A stretch of DNA of 64,000 bases from Demequina subtropica (GCF_000971235.1 NZ_BBMB01000006.1:1-64000), one strand, 5' to 3'. Shown: positions 47,946-57,544, numbered from the stretch's first letter. A program made the numbers and translations. The notes: generated from the letters alone by a model not told the origin.

Positions 47946-48782
47946 CTACTCGACCTGCGTGACCTTGACCGTCACGTCCAGCGCCGTCGTCGATCCCGCG
48001 ACCACGCCGGTGAGCGGCGGCACATCCGTGTACTCCCTCGCACGCGCGACGATCACGTGGTGGTCGCCCACCTCACGGTCGTTCGTGGGATCGAAGCCGA
48101 ACCAGTCGCCCGTCCACCACTCGACCCACGCATGCGACTCGCCGGAGACGGTCTCGCCGATCTCGGCATCGCGCTTGGGGTGGAGGTAGCCCGAGACGTA
48201 CCGAGCGGGGATCCCGACGGTGCGCAGCGCGCCGATCGCGAGGTGCGCGAAGTCCTGGCACACGCCGGACCTGGCCTCCCACGCGTCGCGCGCCGGGGTA
48301 TGGACCGTGGTGGCTCCGGGCACGTACTTCATCTGGTCGTGGAGGTGATCGCAGATCGCGCGGGCGGCGGCGTCCGGCTGCTCCCGCCCGGCGGCCTCGC
48401 GCGCGAATGCGGCGAGCTCCTCGGTGGGCTCGGTGACCTCGCTCAGGCCCAGGTACTCGCTCAGGAGGTCCTGGAAGCGCGGGCCCGTGAGGGTGTCCCA
48501 CGTCGCGCGCTCCTCGCGCGCAGCCACGCTCGCGACCTCGACGAGGCTCGAGCCCACCACGGTGAGCTCCTCGTGCGGCTGGAGCACCTCGAAGACGTTG
48601 ACGGTCGCCTCCCAGTAGTCGCGGTACGTCGACCGCCACGTCACCGGCGAGACCTCGACGCGGGACTCGAGCACGCGCTGGCGCGGCAGCCACGCGGGCG
48701 TGAGGCGCGCCTCGTTGTAGGAGGACACGATCGGGCTCGCGTAGCTGAACGTGGTCCGATGCTCGACGCGCAGGGTGCTCAC
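47946..48782 (-). CDS. Transglutaminase-like protein (with N-terminal beta region)
   Basis: This 278-residue protein has an N-terminal segment typical of bacterial transglutaminase-like proteins (H-R-T-T-F-S-Y). The catalytic core has G-V-C-Q-D-F-A-H (Cys), S-H-A-W-V-E-W-W (His) and F-D-P-T-N (Asp). GTG 48782 overlaps the alpha-E stop. It is the last gene of the ATP-grasp/alpha-E operon. Such proteins are proposed to act on peptides made by the partner ATP-grasp, which is inference from gene linkage. Confidence 0.88.
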   Translation of the reverse strand: MSTLRVEHRTTFSYASPIVSSYNEARLTPAWLPRQRVLESRVEVSPVTWRSTYRDYWEATVNVFEVLQPHEELTVVGSSLVEVASVAAREERATWDTLTGPRFQDLLSEYLGLSEVTEPTEELAAFAREAAGREQPDAAARAICDHLHDQMKYVPGATTVHTPARDAWEARSGVCQDFAHLAIGALRTVGIPARYVSGYLHPKRDAEIGETVSGESHAWVEWWTGDWFGFDPTNDREVGDHHVIVARAREYTDVPPLTGVVAGSTTALDVTVKVTQVE

Positions 48783-49702
48783 AGCGCCTCCTGGTTCCAC
48801 AGCACGGTCGAGGCCGGCAGGAAGTAGCGGTCACGGATGAGGTCCGAGGCGGTCGCGCAGGCGCCCTGCACCTCGCGCATCTGGCCCGGGAGGTCGTCGA
48901 GGACGTCCCTCACATCGCGGTACTCGAGGTTGGTGCGGGCGCGGCCCAGCGCGAGCCGCGCGCGGTCCGAGAGCGCGCGCGAGTTCGAGGCGCCCTCGAT
49001 GCGGCCGAGAGTGTCCTCGGCCTTCTGGAGGTTGTACGCGATCGAGCGCGGGAACAGGCGGTCCACCAGGAGGAACTCCGCCGCCCTCTCCTCGGTCACG
49101 AGCGCGCGGACGGTGCGCAGGTACGCCTCGTGGGCGCTGCACGAGCGCAGCAGCGTGGTCCAGTTCGGGCCCGTGGTCCCCTCGAAGTGACGCGTCATGA
49201 GCAGGCGCGCGATCATGTCGGCGCGCTCGAGCGAGCGCCCCAGCTCCATGAAGTGCCACGCATCGTCGCGCGAGGTTGTGGCCGAGTGCAGGCCCCACAC
49301 CACGGCCGCCCGCTCGCGCACCCACACGAAGAACTCGTGCGGCCGCGCCGCGGAGGTCCAGCGCGGGAGCTGGTTGCGCGTCATGTTGAGCGACTCCCAC
49401 ACCTCGGTGGAGATCACCTCGCGGGCGCGGCGCGCGTTCTCGCGCGCCGCTCCGAGCGTCCACGCGATCGACGACGACAGCTCGGGGTCGAACGCGAGGG
49501 TCTGGAGCACGTCACGCCGCGAGACCGGAGCCTCGAACCCGCAGTTCATCACGGACAGCAGCGAGCCGTTCGCGCTCGGCTCGTCGACCCACGGGTCCTC
49601 GAGCAGCACGTTGAGGTGCACGTCGAGCAGGCGCGCGGTGTTGTCCGCGCGCTCGACGTAGCGGCCGATCCAGAAGAGGGACTCCGCGATGCGGCTCAGC
49701 AT
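48779..49702 (-). CDS. Alpha-E domain protein (DUF403)
   Basis: This 307-residue all-helical protein begins with the family signature M-L-S-R-I-A-E-S-L-F-W-I-G-R-Y-V-E-R-A-D and has a second R-S-L-E-R-A-D repeat near 185. It has no predicted membrane segment. It is nearly always linked to the circularly permuted ATP-grasp and transglutaminase genes, here with a 7-nt and a 4-nt overlap. The exact function is unknown. Confidence 0.92.
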   Translation of the reverse strand: MLSRIAESLFWIGRYVERADNTARLLDVHLNVLLEDPWVDEPSANGSLLSVMNCGFEAPVSRRDVLQTLAFDPELSSSIAWTLGAARENARRAREVISTEVWESLNMTRNQLPRWTSAARPHEFFVWVRERAAVVWGLHSATTSRDDAWHFMELGRSLERADMIARLLMTRHFEGTTGPNWTTLLRSCSAHEAYLRTVRALVTEERAAEFLLVDRLFPRSIAYNLQKAEDTLGRIEGASNSRALSDRARLALGRARTNLEYRDVRDVLDDLPGQMREVQGACATASDLIRDRYFLPASTVLWNQEAL

Positions 49703-51300
49703 GACCCGTCCCCCTGCCTCGGCTCGCCCTGCTGCTGCTGTTGCTGCTGCTGCTGGCCGTGCTCGATGTCGTCGGGGTGGGCGGCCTGCGGCACCGCGGC
49801 GATGCCGCCGAGTTCGACGCGTGACTCGGGTGGCGGGGCGGCGCGTCCGCGCTGACGTTCTCCGCCGAGCACCCACGTGTCCTTGGACCCGCCGCCCTGG
49901 GAGGAGTTGACGATGAGCTGGCCGCGCGCGAGCGCGACGCGTGTGAGGCCGCCCGGCAGCACCCAGACGTCGTCGCCGTCGTTGATGGCGAACGGACGGA
50001 GGTCGACGTGGCGCGGCTCGAGGCCGTCGTCGGTGAGCGTCGGCACCGTGCTCAGCTGGATGACGGGCTGCGCGATCCACCCGCGGGGGTCCTCGAGGAT
50101 GCGGGCGCGGGCCTCGTCGAGCTCGGAGCGCGAGGCCTTGGGGCCGATGATGACGCCCTTGCCGCCCGCGCCGTCGACAGGCTTCACCACGAGCTCGTCG
50201 AGGCGGTCCATGACCTCCTCGCGGGCCTCCTCCTCCTCGAGCCGCCAGGTGTCCACGTTGGGAAGGATCGGGTCCTCGCCCAGGTAGTACCGCGTGAGCT
50301 CGGGCATGTACGTGTAGATGAGCTTGTCGTCCGCCACGCCGTTGCCGATCGCGTTCGCGATGGTCACGTTGCCCAGGCGGGCCGCGTGGACCAGCCCGGG
50401 CGCGCCCAGCGCGGAGTCGGGGCGGAAGGTCACCGGGTCCAGGAAGTCGTCATCGACGCGGCGGTAGATGACGTCCACGCGGCGGCGCCCCGCGGTGGTG
50501 CGCATGTAGACGCGACCGTTGTGCGTCTCGAGGTCGCGGCCCTCGACCAGCTCGACGCCCATGGTGCGCGCGAGCAGCGAGTGCTCGTAGTACGCGCTGT
50601 TGAACACGCCCGGGGTGAGCACCACGATGGTGGGGTCGTCGATGTCACCAGGCGCGCATCGTGCCAAGGCGGCGCGGAGGCGCTGCGAGTACTCGAGCAC
50701 CGGGCGGACACCCATCGCGCCGAACATGTCGGGGAACATCTGCGACATCGCGCGACGGTTCGACAGCACGTAGCTCACGCCGGAGGGCACGCGCACGTTG
50801 TCCTCGAGCACGCGCCAGATGCCGTGCTGATCGCGCACCAGGTCGATGCCCGACACATGCGCACGGACGCCGTTGGCCGGGTCGATGCCGGCGGCCGAGC
50901 GGTAGAAGTACTGCGAGGTCGCGATGAGGCGGCGCGGCACCAGGCCGTCGTTGACGCAGTGCTGCGAGCCGTACACGTCCGCGAGGAAGGCCTCGAGCGT
51001 GCGCACGCGCTGCGCCACGCCCGGGGAGATGATGTCCCATTCCTCGCCGCCCACCACGCGCGGGACGATGTCGAGCGGGAACGGCCGCTCCTCGCCCGCG
51101 TGGTCGAACGTGACGCCCTGTGCGAGGTAGGTCGACGCGAGCGCCTCCGCCCTCGAGTAGAGGTCGTCGCCCGACATGCGGTCGATCTCCGAGTACACGC
51201 GCCGGTAGGGGTCGCGCACCTTGCCGTCGAGATCGACGGCCTCGTCCCACGCCTGAACAGGCTGGTAGCCGGTCCACGGTGTGTGCTGATCGGCGGTCAT
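49696..51300 (-). CDS. Circularly permuted ATP-grasp peptide-ligase-like protein with a poly-Gln tail
   Basis: This protein of about 534 residues is of the type COG2308. Signs are D-Q-H-G-I-W-R-V-L-E-D-N-V-R-V-P-S-G, V-V-L-T-P-G-V-F-N-S-A-Y, V-K-P-V-D-G-A-G-G-K-G and S-S-Q-G-G-G-S-K-D-T-W-V-L. These fit an ATP-dependent carboxylate-amine ligase. The C-terminus, after the conserved core, carries nine consecutive Gln and then a short basic tail. The start is ATG 51300. Its peptide substrate is not known for any member I can name. Confidence 0.9.
   Translation of the reverse strand: MTADQHTPWTGYQPVQAWDEAVDLDGKVRDPYRRVYSEIDRMSGDDLYSRAEALASTYLAQGVTFDHAGEERPFPLDIVPRVVGGEEWDIISPGVAQRVRTLEAFLADVYGSQHCVNDGLVPRRLIATSQYFYRSAAGIDPANGVRAHVSGIDLVRDQHGIWRVLEDNVRVPSGVSYVLSNRRAMSQMFPDMFGAMGVRPVLEYSQRLRAALARCAPGDIDDPTIVVLTPGVFNSAYYEHSLLARTMGVELVEGRDLETHNGRVYMRTTAGRRRVDVIYRRVDDDFLDPVTFRPDSALGAPGLVHAARLGNVTIANAIGNGVADDKLIYTYMPELTRYYLGEDPILPNVDTWRLEEEEAREEVMDRLDELVVKPVDGAGGKGVIIGPKASRSELDEARARILEDPRGWIAQPVIQLSTVPTLTDDGLEPRHVDLRPFAINDGDDVWVLPGGLTRVALARGQLIVNSSQGGGSKDTWVLGGERQRGRAAPPPESRVELGGIAAVPQAAHPDDIEHGQQQQQQQQQGEPRQGDGSC
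49729..49755 (-). repeat. Trinucleotide (CAG/CAA) repeat encoding nine Gln
   Basis: Nine consecutive Gln codons, eight CAG and one CAA, lie in the tail of the ATP-grasp protein. Such runs can expand or contract by slippage, in frame, without affecting the core domain. Confidence 0.9.
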
Positions 51301-51402
51301 AACGTCACCATAGCGACGGCATGTTTCTCAAGGGTCACGGACACGTGTCGGGTCGCGATCACGCCCCTGTCGCGCACGCCCCTCGCCTGCTACGTTCGCG
51401 CC

Positions 51403-51936
51403 ATGGCCTACCCGCGCAACCTGCTCGCTCCCGACGAGGAGATCGTCGTCGACGCCCGCCCCCACTGGAAGGCGCTCATCGGCGCCGTGCTGTCCGCGGT
51501 CCTCGCGATCGCGGTGATCGGCCTCGCGTGGTGGTGGGTCGCGTCGGTCGAGTACGCGGACCTCGCGGAGACGAGCATCGGCGTCGCCGCCGGCGTGGTC
51601 GCGGCCGTGCTCATCGGCTGGCTCTCGCTCGCGCCGTTCATCCGCTGGTCCACCACGCACTTCGTCATCACGGACCGGCGCGTGATCTTCCGCACGGGGG
51701 TGCTCACCAAGTCCGGGATCGACATCCCGCTCGCGCGCGTCAACACGGTGCAGTTCCGGCACGGCCTGATCGACCGCATGTTCCGCACGGGCACGCTCAT
51801 CATCGAGTCGGCGTCGGACGACCCCCTCGAGTTCGACGACATCCCGAACGTCGAGAAGGTCCACGCGCTGCTGTACCACGAGCTCCTCGACGAGCTCGAC
51901 GGCGACGACGAGCCCCGCAACTCCAGCACCGCCTGA
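51403..51936 (+). CDS. Bacterial PH-domain (bPH2) membrane protein
   Basis: This 177-residue protein has two helices at about residues 26-47 and 60-82. A PH-like domain at about 85-165 shows T-H-F-V-I-T-D-R-R-V-I-F-R-T-G-V-L and I-P-L-A-R-V-N-T-V-Q. The N-terminus L-L-A-P-D-E-E-I-V-V is typical. The function of the family is unknown. Divergent from the ATP-grasp gene. Confidence 0.85.
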   Translation: MAYPRNLLAPDEEIVVDARPHWKALIGAVLSAVLAIAVIGLAWWWVASVEYADLAETSIGVAAGVVAAVLIGWLSLAPFIRWSTTHFVITDRRVIFRTGVLTKSGIDIPLARVNTVQFRHGLIDRMFRTGTLIIESASDDPLEFDDIPNVEKVHALLYHELLDELDGDDEPRNSSTA

Positions 51937-51940
51937 TCCC

Positions 51941-51969
51941 TTGTCGCGCCGCATCTGCGGCGTTAGCCT
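51941..51969 (+). promoter_or_regulatory. Leaderless-type promoter of the mod operon
   Basis: TTGTCG (51941-51946), a 17-bp spacer and TAGCCT (51964-51969) are followed seven bases later by ATG 51977. No ribosome-binding site precedes the ATG. The -10 is the same hexamer as at 19978. Confidence 0.6.
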
Positions 51970-51976
51970 CGGCCTC

Positions 51977-52378
51977 ATGCCGCATCTGCGTATCTCCGAG
52001 GCCGCCGCGCTCGTCGGCGTGAGCGACGACACCATCCGCCGCTGGATCGAGGCCGAACAGGTCCCCACCCTCCGGGACGATGCGGGACGCACCGTGGTCG
52101 ACGGCGTGGACGTCGCCGCCTACGCGTCGCGCGCGTCCGCGCCCGACGACCCGACGGACGTCGCGCGCTCGGCGCGGAACCGCTTCACCGGGATCGTCAC
52201 GCGCGTGCTCGTCGACGGGGTGATGGCGCAGGTGGACCTCCAGTGCGGCAGGCACCGCGTGGTGTCGCTCATGAGCGCCGAGGCCGCACGCGAGCTCGGC
52301 CTCGAGCCCGGCTCGGTGGCCACCGCGGTGGTCAAGGCGACCACCGTCATCGTCGAGACGCCGGGCGCCCGGGCATGA
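51977..52378 (+). CDS. Molybdate-responsive regulator: HTH plus TOBE (Mop) domain
   Basis: This 133-residue protein has an excisionase/MerR-type HTH ([20 protein letters not shown], residues 4-23) followed by a TOBE domain ([17 protein letters not shown], about 70-130). The TOBE part binds molybdate or pterin in relatives. It takes the place of ModE at the head of modABC and is probably its regulator. It ends with an ATGA overlap into modA. A GGACGATGCG copy encodes Asp-Asp-Ala in the wing/linker. Confidence 0.88.
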   Translation: MPHLRISEAAALVGVSDDTIRRWIEAEQVPTLRDDAGRTVVDGVDVAAYASRASAPDDPTDVARSARNRFTGIVTRVLVDGVMAQVDLQCGRHRVVSLMSAEAARELGLEPGSVATAVVKATTVIVETPGARA

Positions 52379-53118
52379 GGCTCCGCGCCCTCGCCGCGCT
52401 CGGCGTCGCGTGCGCCGCGGCCCTCTCCGCGTGCGCCGCCGACGCGGCCGAGGGCGACACGCTCACCGTGCTCGCGGCGGCCTCGCTCGCGGAGGTGCTC
52501 GAGCCCATCGCGGCGAGCTTCGAGGACGAGCATCCCGGGGTCGACGTGATCGCCTCCTACGCCGGGTCGTCGGACCTGGCCGCGCAGATCCTCGAGGGCG
52601 CACCCGCGGACGTGTTCGCGTCCGCCGACGAGGCGACCATGGACAAGGTGGCCGACCTGGTCACGGGGACGCCCGTGGTCTTCGCGACGAACACGCTCAC
52701 GATCGCCGTGCCCTCGGGCAACCCCGCGGTCGTGGCGACGCTGGCCGACCTCGCCGACCCCGGCATCGTCTCCGTGATCTGCGCCCCGCAGGTGCCGTGC
52801 GGCACAGCGACGGCGAGCCTCGCGGCGCTCGCCGGGGTGACGCTCACGCCCGCCTCGGAGGAGGCGAACGTCACCGACGTCCTGGGCAAGGTCGCGTCCG
52901 GCCAGGCCGATGCGGGCATCGTCTACGTCACCGACGTCGCCCGGTCCGAGGGCGTCGAGGCCGTGCCGATCGAGGGAGCCGAGGCGGTGGTCAACCGCTA
53001 CCCCGCCGCCGCATTGGCCTCCTCCGACACGCCCGAGCTCGCGACGGCGTTCGTCGACCACCTGTCCGGCGAGGCGGCGCGCGAGGCGCTCGCCGCCGCA
53101 GGGTTCGGGATACCGTGA
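52375..53118 (+). CDS. modA: Molybdate ABC transporter substrate-binding lipoprotein
   Basis: This 247-residue binding protein has a lipoprotein signal ending L-S-A-C. Ligand-loop sequences [16 protein letters not shown] and D-V-F-A-S-A-D are as in ModA oxyanion binders. D-A-G-I-V-Y-V-T-D lies near residue 180. The first of three overlapping transporter genes. Confidence 0.94.
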   Translation: MRLRALAALGVACAAALSACAADAAEGDTLTVLAAASLAEVLEPIAASFEDEHPGVDVIASYAGSSDLAAQILEGAPADVFASADEATMDKVADLVTGTPVVFATNTLTIAVPSGNPAVVATLADLADPGIVSVICAPQVPCGTATASLAALAGVTLTPASEEANVTDVLGKVASGQADAGIVYVTDVARSEGVEAVPIEGAEAVVNRYPAAALASSDTPELATAFVDHLSGEAAREALAAAGFGIP

Positions 53119-53894
53119 GCGGGCCGCGCTGGCTGGTGCCGCTCGCGCTGCTCGGGGCCCTCCTGGTCGCCGCGCCGCTGGTCGGGCTCATGGCGCGCGC
53201 GAGCTGGGGCGAGCTGTGGACGCTCATCACGGCGCCCGAGTCCCTCGAGGCGCTCGCGCTGAGCCTGCGCACCGCGGTCGCCTCGACCGCGCTCGTCATC
53301 GTGCTCGGGGTGCCGCTCGGCTTCGCGCTGCGAGCCGTGCACGGCCGCGTCCGCGCCGCATTGCGCGCCGTCCTGCTCGCCCCGCTCGTGCTGCCGCCCG
53401 TGGTCGGCGGCCTCGCGCTGCTCTACGCGTTCGGCCGCCGCGGACTCATCGGCGCGCCGCTCGAGGACGCCGGGATCTCGGTCGCGTACACGACCGCGGC
53501 GGTGGTGCTCGCCCAGACGTTCGTGGCCATGCCCTTCATGGTCGTGTCGATCGAGTCGGCGCTCGCCGCGCGCGGCGAGAGGCGCGAGGCGATCGCCGCG
53601 ACGCTCGGCGCGTCGCGCACGCGGATCCTGGCGAGGATCACGCTGCCCGCGCTGGGCCCGGCCCTCGCGACGGGCGCGGTGCTCGCGTTCGCGCGCGCCC
53701 TCGGGGAGTTCGGGGCGACCCTCACGTTCGCCGGCTCGCTCGCCGGGGTGACGCGGACCGCGCCGCTCGAGATCTACCTCGCACGCGAGACCGACCCGGA
53801 CGCCGCGGTGGCCCTGTCGCTCGTGCTGCTCGTGGTCGCGGTCGCGGTGGTCGCGATCGCGTACCGGCCCGCGGCCATGCGAGGCGTCCGATGA
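53115..53894 (+). CDS. modB: Molybdate ABC transporter permease
   Basis: This 259-residue permease has about five to six helices and the E-A-A-x3-G loop ([11 protein letters not shown], residues 155-165). [12 protein letters not shown] is characteristic of ModB/CysT. GTG start overlapping modA (GTGA), end overlapping modC. Confidence 0.94.
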   Translation: MSGPRWLVPLALLGALLVAAPLVGLMARASWGELWTLITAPESLEALALSLRTAVASTALVIVLGVPLGFALRAVHGRVRAALRAVLLAPLVLPPVVGGLALLYAFGRRGLIGAPLEDAGISVAYTTAAVVLAQTFVAMPFMVVSIESALAARGERREAIAATLGASRTRILARITLPALGPALATGAVLAFARALGEFGATLTFAGSLAGVTRTAPLEIYLARETDPDAAVALSLVLLVVAVAVVAIAYRPAAMRGVR

Positions 53895-54913
53895 GGCTCG
53901 AGGCGCGCGTCGCGGTCCTCGCGCGCGGCGTCGACGCGACGGTGTCCGTGGGCGCCGGGCGGACGCTCGCGGTGCTCGGCCCCAACGGAGCCGGGAAGTC
54001 GACCGTGCTGGAGGCGCTCGCGGACGTCACCCGACCCGACCGCGCGAGCGTCACGCTCGACGGGCGTGAGCTCGCCGGGCCGCGGCGGCGCACCGCGGTG
54101 CCGGCCCGCCGGCGCGGGATCGTGCTGCTGTCGCAGGACGATGCGCTGTTCCCCATGAGCGTGCTCGACAACGTGGCGTTCGGGCCTCGGTCGGCGAGGC
54201 GCGGCGACGCCCTCGCGATCGCGCGCGAGCAGCTCGCGCGCGTGGGCTGCGAGGACCTCGCGGAGCGCCGTCCGGGGGAGCTCTCGGGCGGTCAGGCGCG
54301 GCGGGTCGCGATCGCACGAGCGCTCGCCGCCGAGCCGCGCGTGCTCCTGCTCGACGAGCCCTTCGCCGGGCTCGACGTCGAGGCCGCATCGTCCATCCGG
54401 GCGCTTCTGCGGACCCTCCTCGCGGACGTCACCACCGTGCTCACCACCCACGACGCGCTCGACGCCCACACGCTCGCGGACGACGTCGCGGTGATGGAGT
54501 CGGGCCGGGTGGTCGAGCATGGGACGGCTGCGGACGTGCTGGCGCGGCCGCGCACGCGCTTCGCGGCGAGGATGGCCGGCCGGGTGCTGATCGAGGGCAC
54601 GATGCGCGGCGGGAGGCTCGCGCTCGACGGCGGATCGAGCGTGCCGGTCGAGGGCGGGCCCGGGGCGGGCTCGCGCGCGGCGATCGCGGTCCACCCGGCG
54701 GCGATCCCGGTCGCGCTCGACTCGCCCGCGCGCGCCGGCGCCCACGCGTGGGTGATCGACGAGGTCCTCGCCCTCGAGCCCCGGGGCGATCATGTGCGGG
54801 CCCACGGCGCGGTGGTCTCGGCGGACGTCGACCCGGCCCTCGCCGCCACGCTCGCCGTGGGGACGCGCCTCTGGTGCGGCGTGCCGCGCGGCATGCCCGC
54901 CTACGCGCTGTGA
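53891..54913 (+). CDS. modC: Molybdate ABC transporter ATP-binding protein
   Basis: This 340-residue ATPase has Walker [10 protein letters not shown] (residues 31-39), Q-loop L-S-Q-D-D, signature L-S-G-G-Q-A-R-R-V, Walker B L-L-L-D-E-P and H-loop T-T-H-D. A C-terminal region of about 90 residues is TOBE-like. Two GGACGATGCG copies lie in it, one coding Asp-Asp-Ala directly in the Q-loop region, the other Ala-Ser-Ser after Walker B. Confidence 0.94.
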   Translation: MRLEARVAVLARGVDATVSVGAGRTLAVLGPNGAGKSTVLEALADVTRPDRASVTLDGRELAGPRRRTAVPARRRGIVLLSQDDALFPMSVLDNVAFGPRSARRGDALAIAREQLARVGCEDLAERRPGELSGGQARRVAIARALAAEPRVLLLDEPFAGLDVEAASSIRALLRTLLADVTTVLTTHDALDAHTLADDVAVMESGRVVEHGTAADVLARPRTRFAARMAGRVLIEGTMRGGRLALDGGSSVPVEGGPGAGSRAAIAVHPAAIPVALDSPARAGAHAWVIDEVLALEPRGDHVRAHGAVVSADVDPALAATLAVGTRLWCGVPRGMPAYAL

Positions 54914-54982
54914 CAGGGCGCGCTCACGACGCGCCCCGCCGACGTGCCAGCGCGACGCAACCGCGACGAAACAGCGGGTTCG

Positions 54983-54988
54983 TACACT
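54983..54988 (+). promoter_or_regulatory. -10 element of a probable leaderless mog promoter
   Basis: TACACT lies six bases before the ATG at 54995, without a Shine-Dalgarno-like sequence between. No convincing -35. Spacing is as at znuA and leuS. Confidence 0.4.
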
Positions 54989-54994
54989 GACCGC

Positions 54995-55492
54995 ATGTCC
55001 CCCGTCCTCGCCGGCGTGAGCATCGCCGTCATCACCGTCTCCGACCGCTCCGCCGCGGGCGCGCGGGACGATGCGACCGGCCCCGTGCTCGCGGACCGCC
55101 TCGCGGCTGCCGGGGCCGACGTCATGAGGTCCCTGGTACCCGACGAGGTCGAGGAGATCCGCCACGCCGTGGCCGGTGCCGTGGCCGCGGGCGCACGGGC
55201 GGTGGTGACCACGGGCGGGACCGGGATCGGGCCGCGCGACGTCACGCCCGAGGCGACGGCGCCGCTGCTCGCGCGGGAGCTGCCCGGGATCCCCGAGCTG
55301 CTGCGTCAGCGCGACGCCCACCTCACGCCGGCGGTCGCGCTGTCTCGCGGGCGCGCGGGCGTCACGGCGGGCCCCGCTCCGGCGCTGGTGATCAACCTCC
55401 CGGGCTCCGTCCGCGCGGTGGAGTCCGCGCTGGCGGTGCTGCCCGCGCTGATCGCACATGCCGTCGCGCAGCTCGACGGGGGCGACCACTGA
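54995..55492 (+). CDS. mog: Molybdopterin adenylyltransferase (Mog/MoaB-type)
   Basis: This 165-residue protein activates molybdopterin with ATP for metal insertion. The family motif T-T-G-G-T-G-I-G-P-R-D-V-T-P-E near residue 65-80 binds the pterin, and S-D-R-S-A-A-G lies near the start. ATG 54995 is chosen (the frame opens at 54944). It overlaps moaE at TGATG. A GGACGATGCG copy codes Asp-Asp-Ala next to S-D-R-S-A-A-G. Confidence 0.92.
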   Translation: MSPVLAGVSIAVITVSDRSAAGARDDATGPVLADRLAAAGADVMRSLVPDEVEEIRHAVAGAVAAGARAVVTTGGTGIGPRDVTPEATAPLLARELPGIPELLRQRDAHLTPAVALSRGRAGVTAGPAPALVINLPGSVRAVESALAVLPALIAHAVAQLDGGDH

Positions 55493-55911
55493 TGCCGGCG
55501 ATCGCCACGGTCTCGGACGCCCCGCTCTCGCTCGACGCCCACGTGGCGGCGGTGACCGGCCCCGCGCACGGCGCCGTCGCGACCTTCGTAGGGCTGGTGC
55601 GCGACCATGATCCATCGGTCGAGGGCGAGGTCGTGGCGCTCGAGTACTCGGCCCACCCCGACGCGGCCGCCGTGGTCGCGCGCATCGTCGCCGAGGTCGA
55701 GGCAGCCCACGGCGCGGCGCTCGCGCTCACGCACCGCGTGGGGCTGCTGGGCGTGGGAGAGCCCGCGATCGTCGCGGCAGCCGCCTCCGCGCATCGTGCC
55801 GAGGCCTTCGCGGCGTGCCGCGAGGCCGTTGAGCGCGTCAAGGCGGAGGTCCCGGTGTGGAAGCGCGAGGTGCTCGCGGACGGGTCGCACACGTGGGTGG
55901 GGATCGCGTGA
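55492..55911 (+). CDS. moaE: Molybdopterin synthase catalytic subunit
   Basis: This 139-residue large subunit transfers sulfur from MoaD to precursor Z. Motifs: F-V-G-L-V-R-D-H, L-E-Y-S-A-H-P, H-R-V-G-L-L-G-V-G-E and the catalytic K-A-E-V-P-V-W-K-R-E. GTGA overlap with moaA. Its partner moaD is 6.4 kb away on the other strand. Confidence 0.95.
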   Translation: MPAIATVSDAPLSLDAHVAAVTGPAHGAVATFVGLVRDHDPSVEGEVVALEYSAHPDAAAVVARIVAEVEAAHGAALALTHRVGLLGVGEPAIVAAAASAHRAEAFAACREAVERVKAEVPVWKREVLADGSHTWVGIA

Positions 55912-56918
55912 CCGGGGCCGCGAACCCGGGGCTGGTCGACCGCTACGGGCGCGTGCATCGTGACCTGCGGATCTCGCTCACCGACCGCTGCTCGCTGCGC
56001 TGCACGTACTGCATGCCCGCGGACGGCGTGCCGTGGCTCGCCTCCTCGACGCTGCTGTCGACCGACGAGCTGGTGAGGCTCGCGAGCGTCGCGGTGTCGC
56101 TCGGCGTGCGCGAGGTCCGGCTCACCGGTGGCGAGCCGCTGCTCCGGCCCGATGTGGTCGAGGTGGTCGCCGCGCTCGCGTCGATCACGACGCCGGAGGG
56201 GCCGCTGGACCTCTCGCTCACCACGAACGCGCTGAGGCTCCCTGCGCTCGCCGCGCCGCTGCGGGATGCGGGCCTCGCGCGGGTGAACATCTCGCTCGAC
56301 ACCCTCCAGCGCGGACGGTTCCTCGAGCTCACGCGCCGCGACCGGCTCGCCGACACGCTCGCGGGGATCGAGGCCGCGCGTGCCGTGGGCTTCTCCCCCG
56401 TGAAGCTCAACGCGTTGATCATGCGCGGGGTCAACGACGACGAGATCGCGGACCTCGTGTCCTTCGCCGTCGAGCGCGGACTGGAGATGCGCTTCATCGA
56501 GCACATGCCGCTCGACGGCGGGCACACCTGGCGACGCGAGGAGATGGTGACGGGCGAGGAGATCCTCGGCGCCGTCGCCGCGCGGTACGCGCTCGAGCCG
56601 CTCGGGCATGACGGAGCGGCGCCCGCCTCGCTGTTCCGCATCGCGGGGACCTCCGCGACGGTCGGGGTCATCGCATCCGTGACGCGCGCGTTCTGCGACC
56701 GCTGCGACCGCGTGCGGCTCACCGCAGACGGTCAGTTCCGCAACTGCCTGTTCGCGCATGACGAGTCCGACCTGCGCTCGCTCCTGCGCGACGGTGCGGA
56801 CGATGCACGGCTGGCCGCGGCGATGCAGGCGTGCGTCGCGGTCAAGCGGCCGGGGCACGGGATCGACGACCCCTCCTTCGTTCAGCCCTCTCGGCCCATG
56901 AGCGCGATCGGGGGCTGA
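55908..56918 (+). CDS. moaA: GTP 3',8-cyclase
   Basis: This radical SAM enzyme carries out the first step of molybdenum-cofactor synthesis. N-terminal C-S-L-R-C-T-Y-C binds the SAM cluster, with R-L-T-G-G-E-P-L. A second cluster is C-terminal (C-D-R-C about 14 residues before C-L-F), and the protein ends in G-G as MoaA must. 336 residues. GTG 55908 overlaps the moaE stop. Confidence 0.97.
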   Translation: MTGAANPGLVDRYGRVHRDLRISLTDRCSLRCTYCMPADGVPWLASSTLLSTDELVRLASVAVSLGVREVRLTGGEPLLRPDVVEVVAALASITTPEGPLDLSLTTNALRLPALAAPLRDAGLARVNISLDTLQRGRFLELTRRDRLADTLAGIEAARAVGFSPVKLNALIMRGVNDDEIADLVSFAVERGLEMRFIEHMPLDGGHTWRREEMVTGEEILGAVAARYALEPLGHDGAAPASLFRIAGTSATVGVIASVTRAFCDRCDRVRLTADGQFRNCLFAHDESDLRSLLRDGADDARLAAAMQACVAVKRPGHGIDDPSFVQPSRPMSAIGG

Positions 56919-56926
56919 CCTCCCTG

Positions 56927-57544
56927 CTACGTCGGCCCGACAGGCTGGCGCAGGATGGTGCGGAGCTTCTCCGGCGCGACCTTGCGGAAGTCGCTGAGGT
57001 AGATCTCGTGGTGACGTCCGGTCATGCGCAGGCCCTGGTCCGCGATCTGCGCATGCATGCGCTCGAGGAGCGGGCCCTCGTCGTCGAAGGAGCCCAGGTG
57101 GAGGGTCTGGAGGCAGCGGCCCTCCTCGAGGGCCGCCAGGCGCACGTCGGCCAGGCGCGCCGGGGCACCCTTCGCCCCGGCCGCGGCGATCGCCCGCTCG
57201 ACCAGCGCATCGTCCACCCAGTCCGGCTGGCGGATCATGAGGGTCCAGTCCCACGCGGACTTGTCGCGGCGCGTCGTGAAGGACTCGTGGTCCGCCGCGG
57301 ACCACAGGCCCTCGAGCGGCATCACGACGTAGTCGCGGCCCAGCTCCTGCTTGGACGCGAACTTGGCCTTGTAGGCGACGGGGAACAGCGCCTCGATGGC
57401 CAGCGCGAACGCGCCCGACGTGTTGGGGTCGCCGTGGCCGTCGACCATGAGGTACCGCGCGCGCTCCACGGTGAGCGCGCGGATCTCGCCACGTCTCGCC
57501 TGGTAGGAGTCGAGCTTCTTCTTGAGATCGACCTTGTCGGGCAT
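56927..57544 (-). CDS. GyrI-like small-molecule-binding domain protein
   Basis: This 205-residue protein shows the GyrI-like layout: R-Y-L-M-V-D-G-H-G-D-P-N near residue 30, an internal W-D-W-T-L-M-I-R-Q-P, and Y-L-S-D-F-R-K near the end with H-H-E-I. Relatives bind or hydrolyse drugs or dyes; here the ligand is unknown. AGGAGG eight bases before ATG 57544 sets the start. It ends nine bases past the convergent moaA stop. Confidence 0.78.
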   Translation of the reverse strand: MPDKVDLKKKLDSYQARRGEIRALTVERARYLMVDGHGDPNTSGAFALAIEALFPVAYKAKFASKQELGRDYVVMPLEGLWSAADHESFTTRRDKSAWDWTLMIRQPDWVDDALVERAIAAAGAKGAPARLADVRLAALEEGRCLQTLHLGSFDDEGPLLERMHAQIADQGLRMTGRHHEIYLSDFRKVAPEKLRTILRQPVGPT

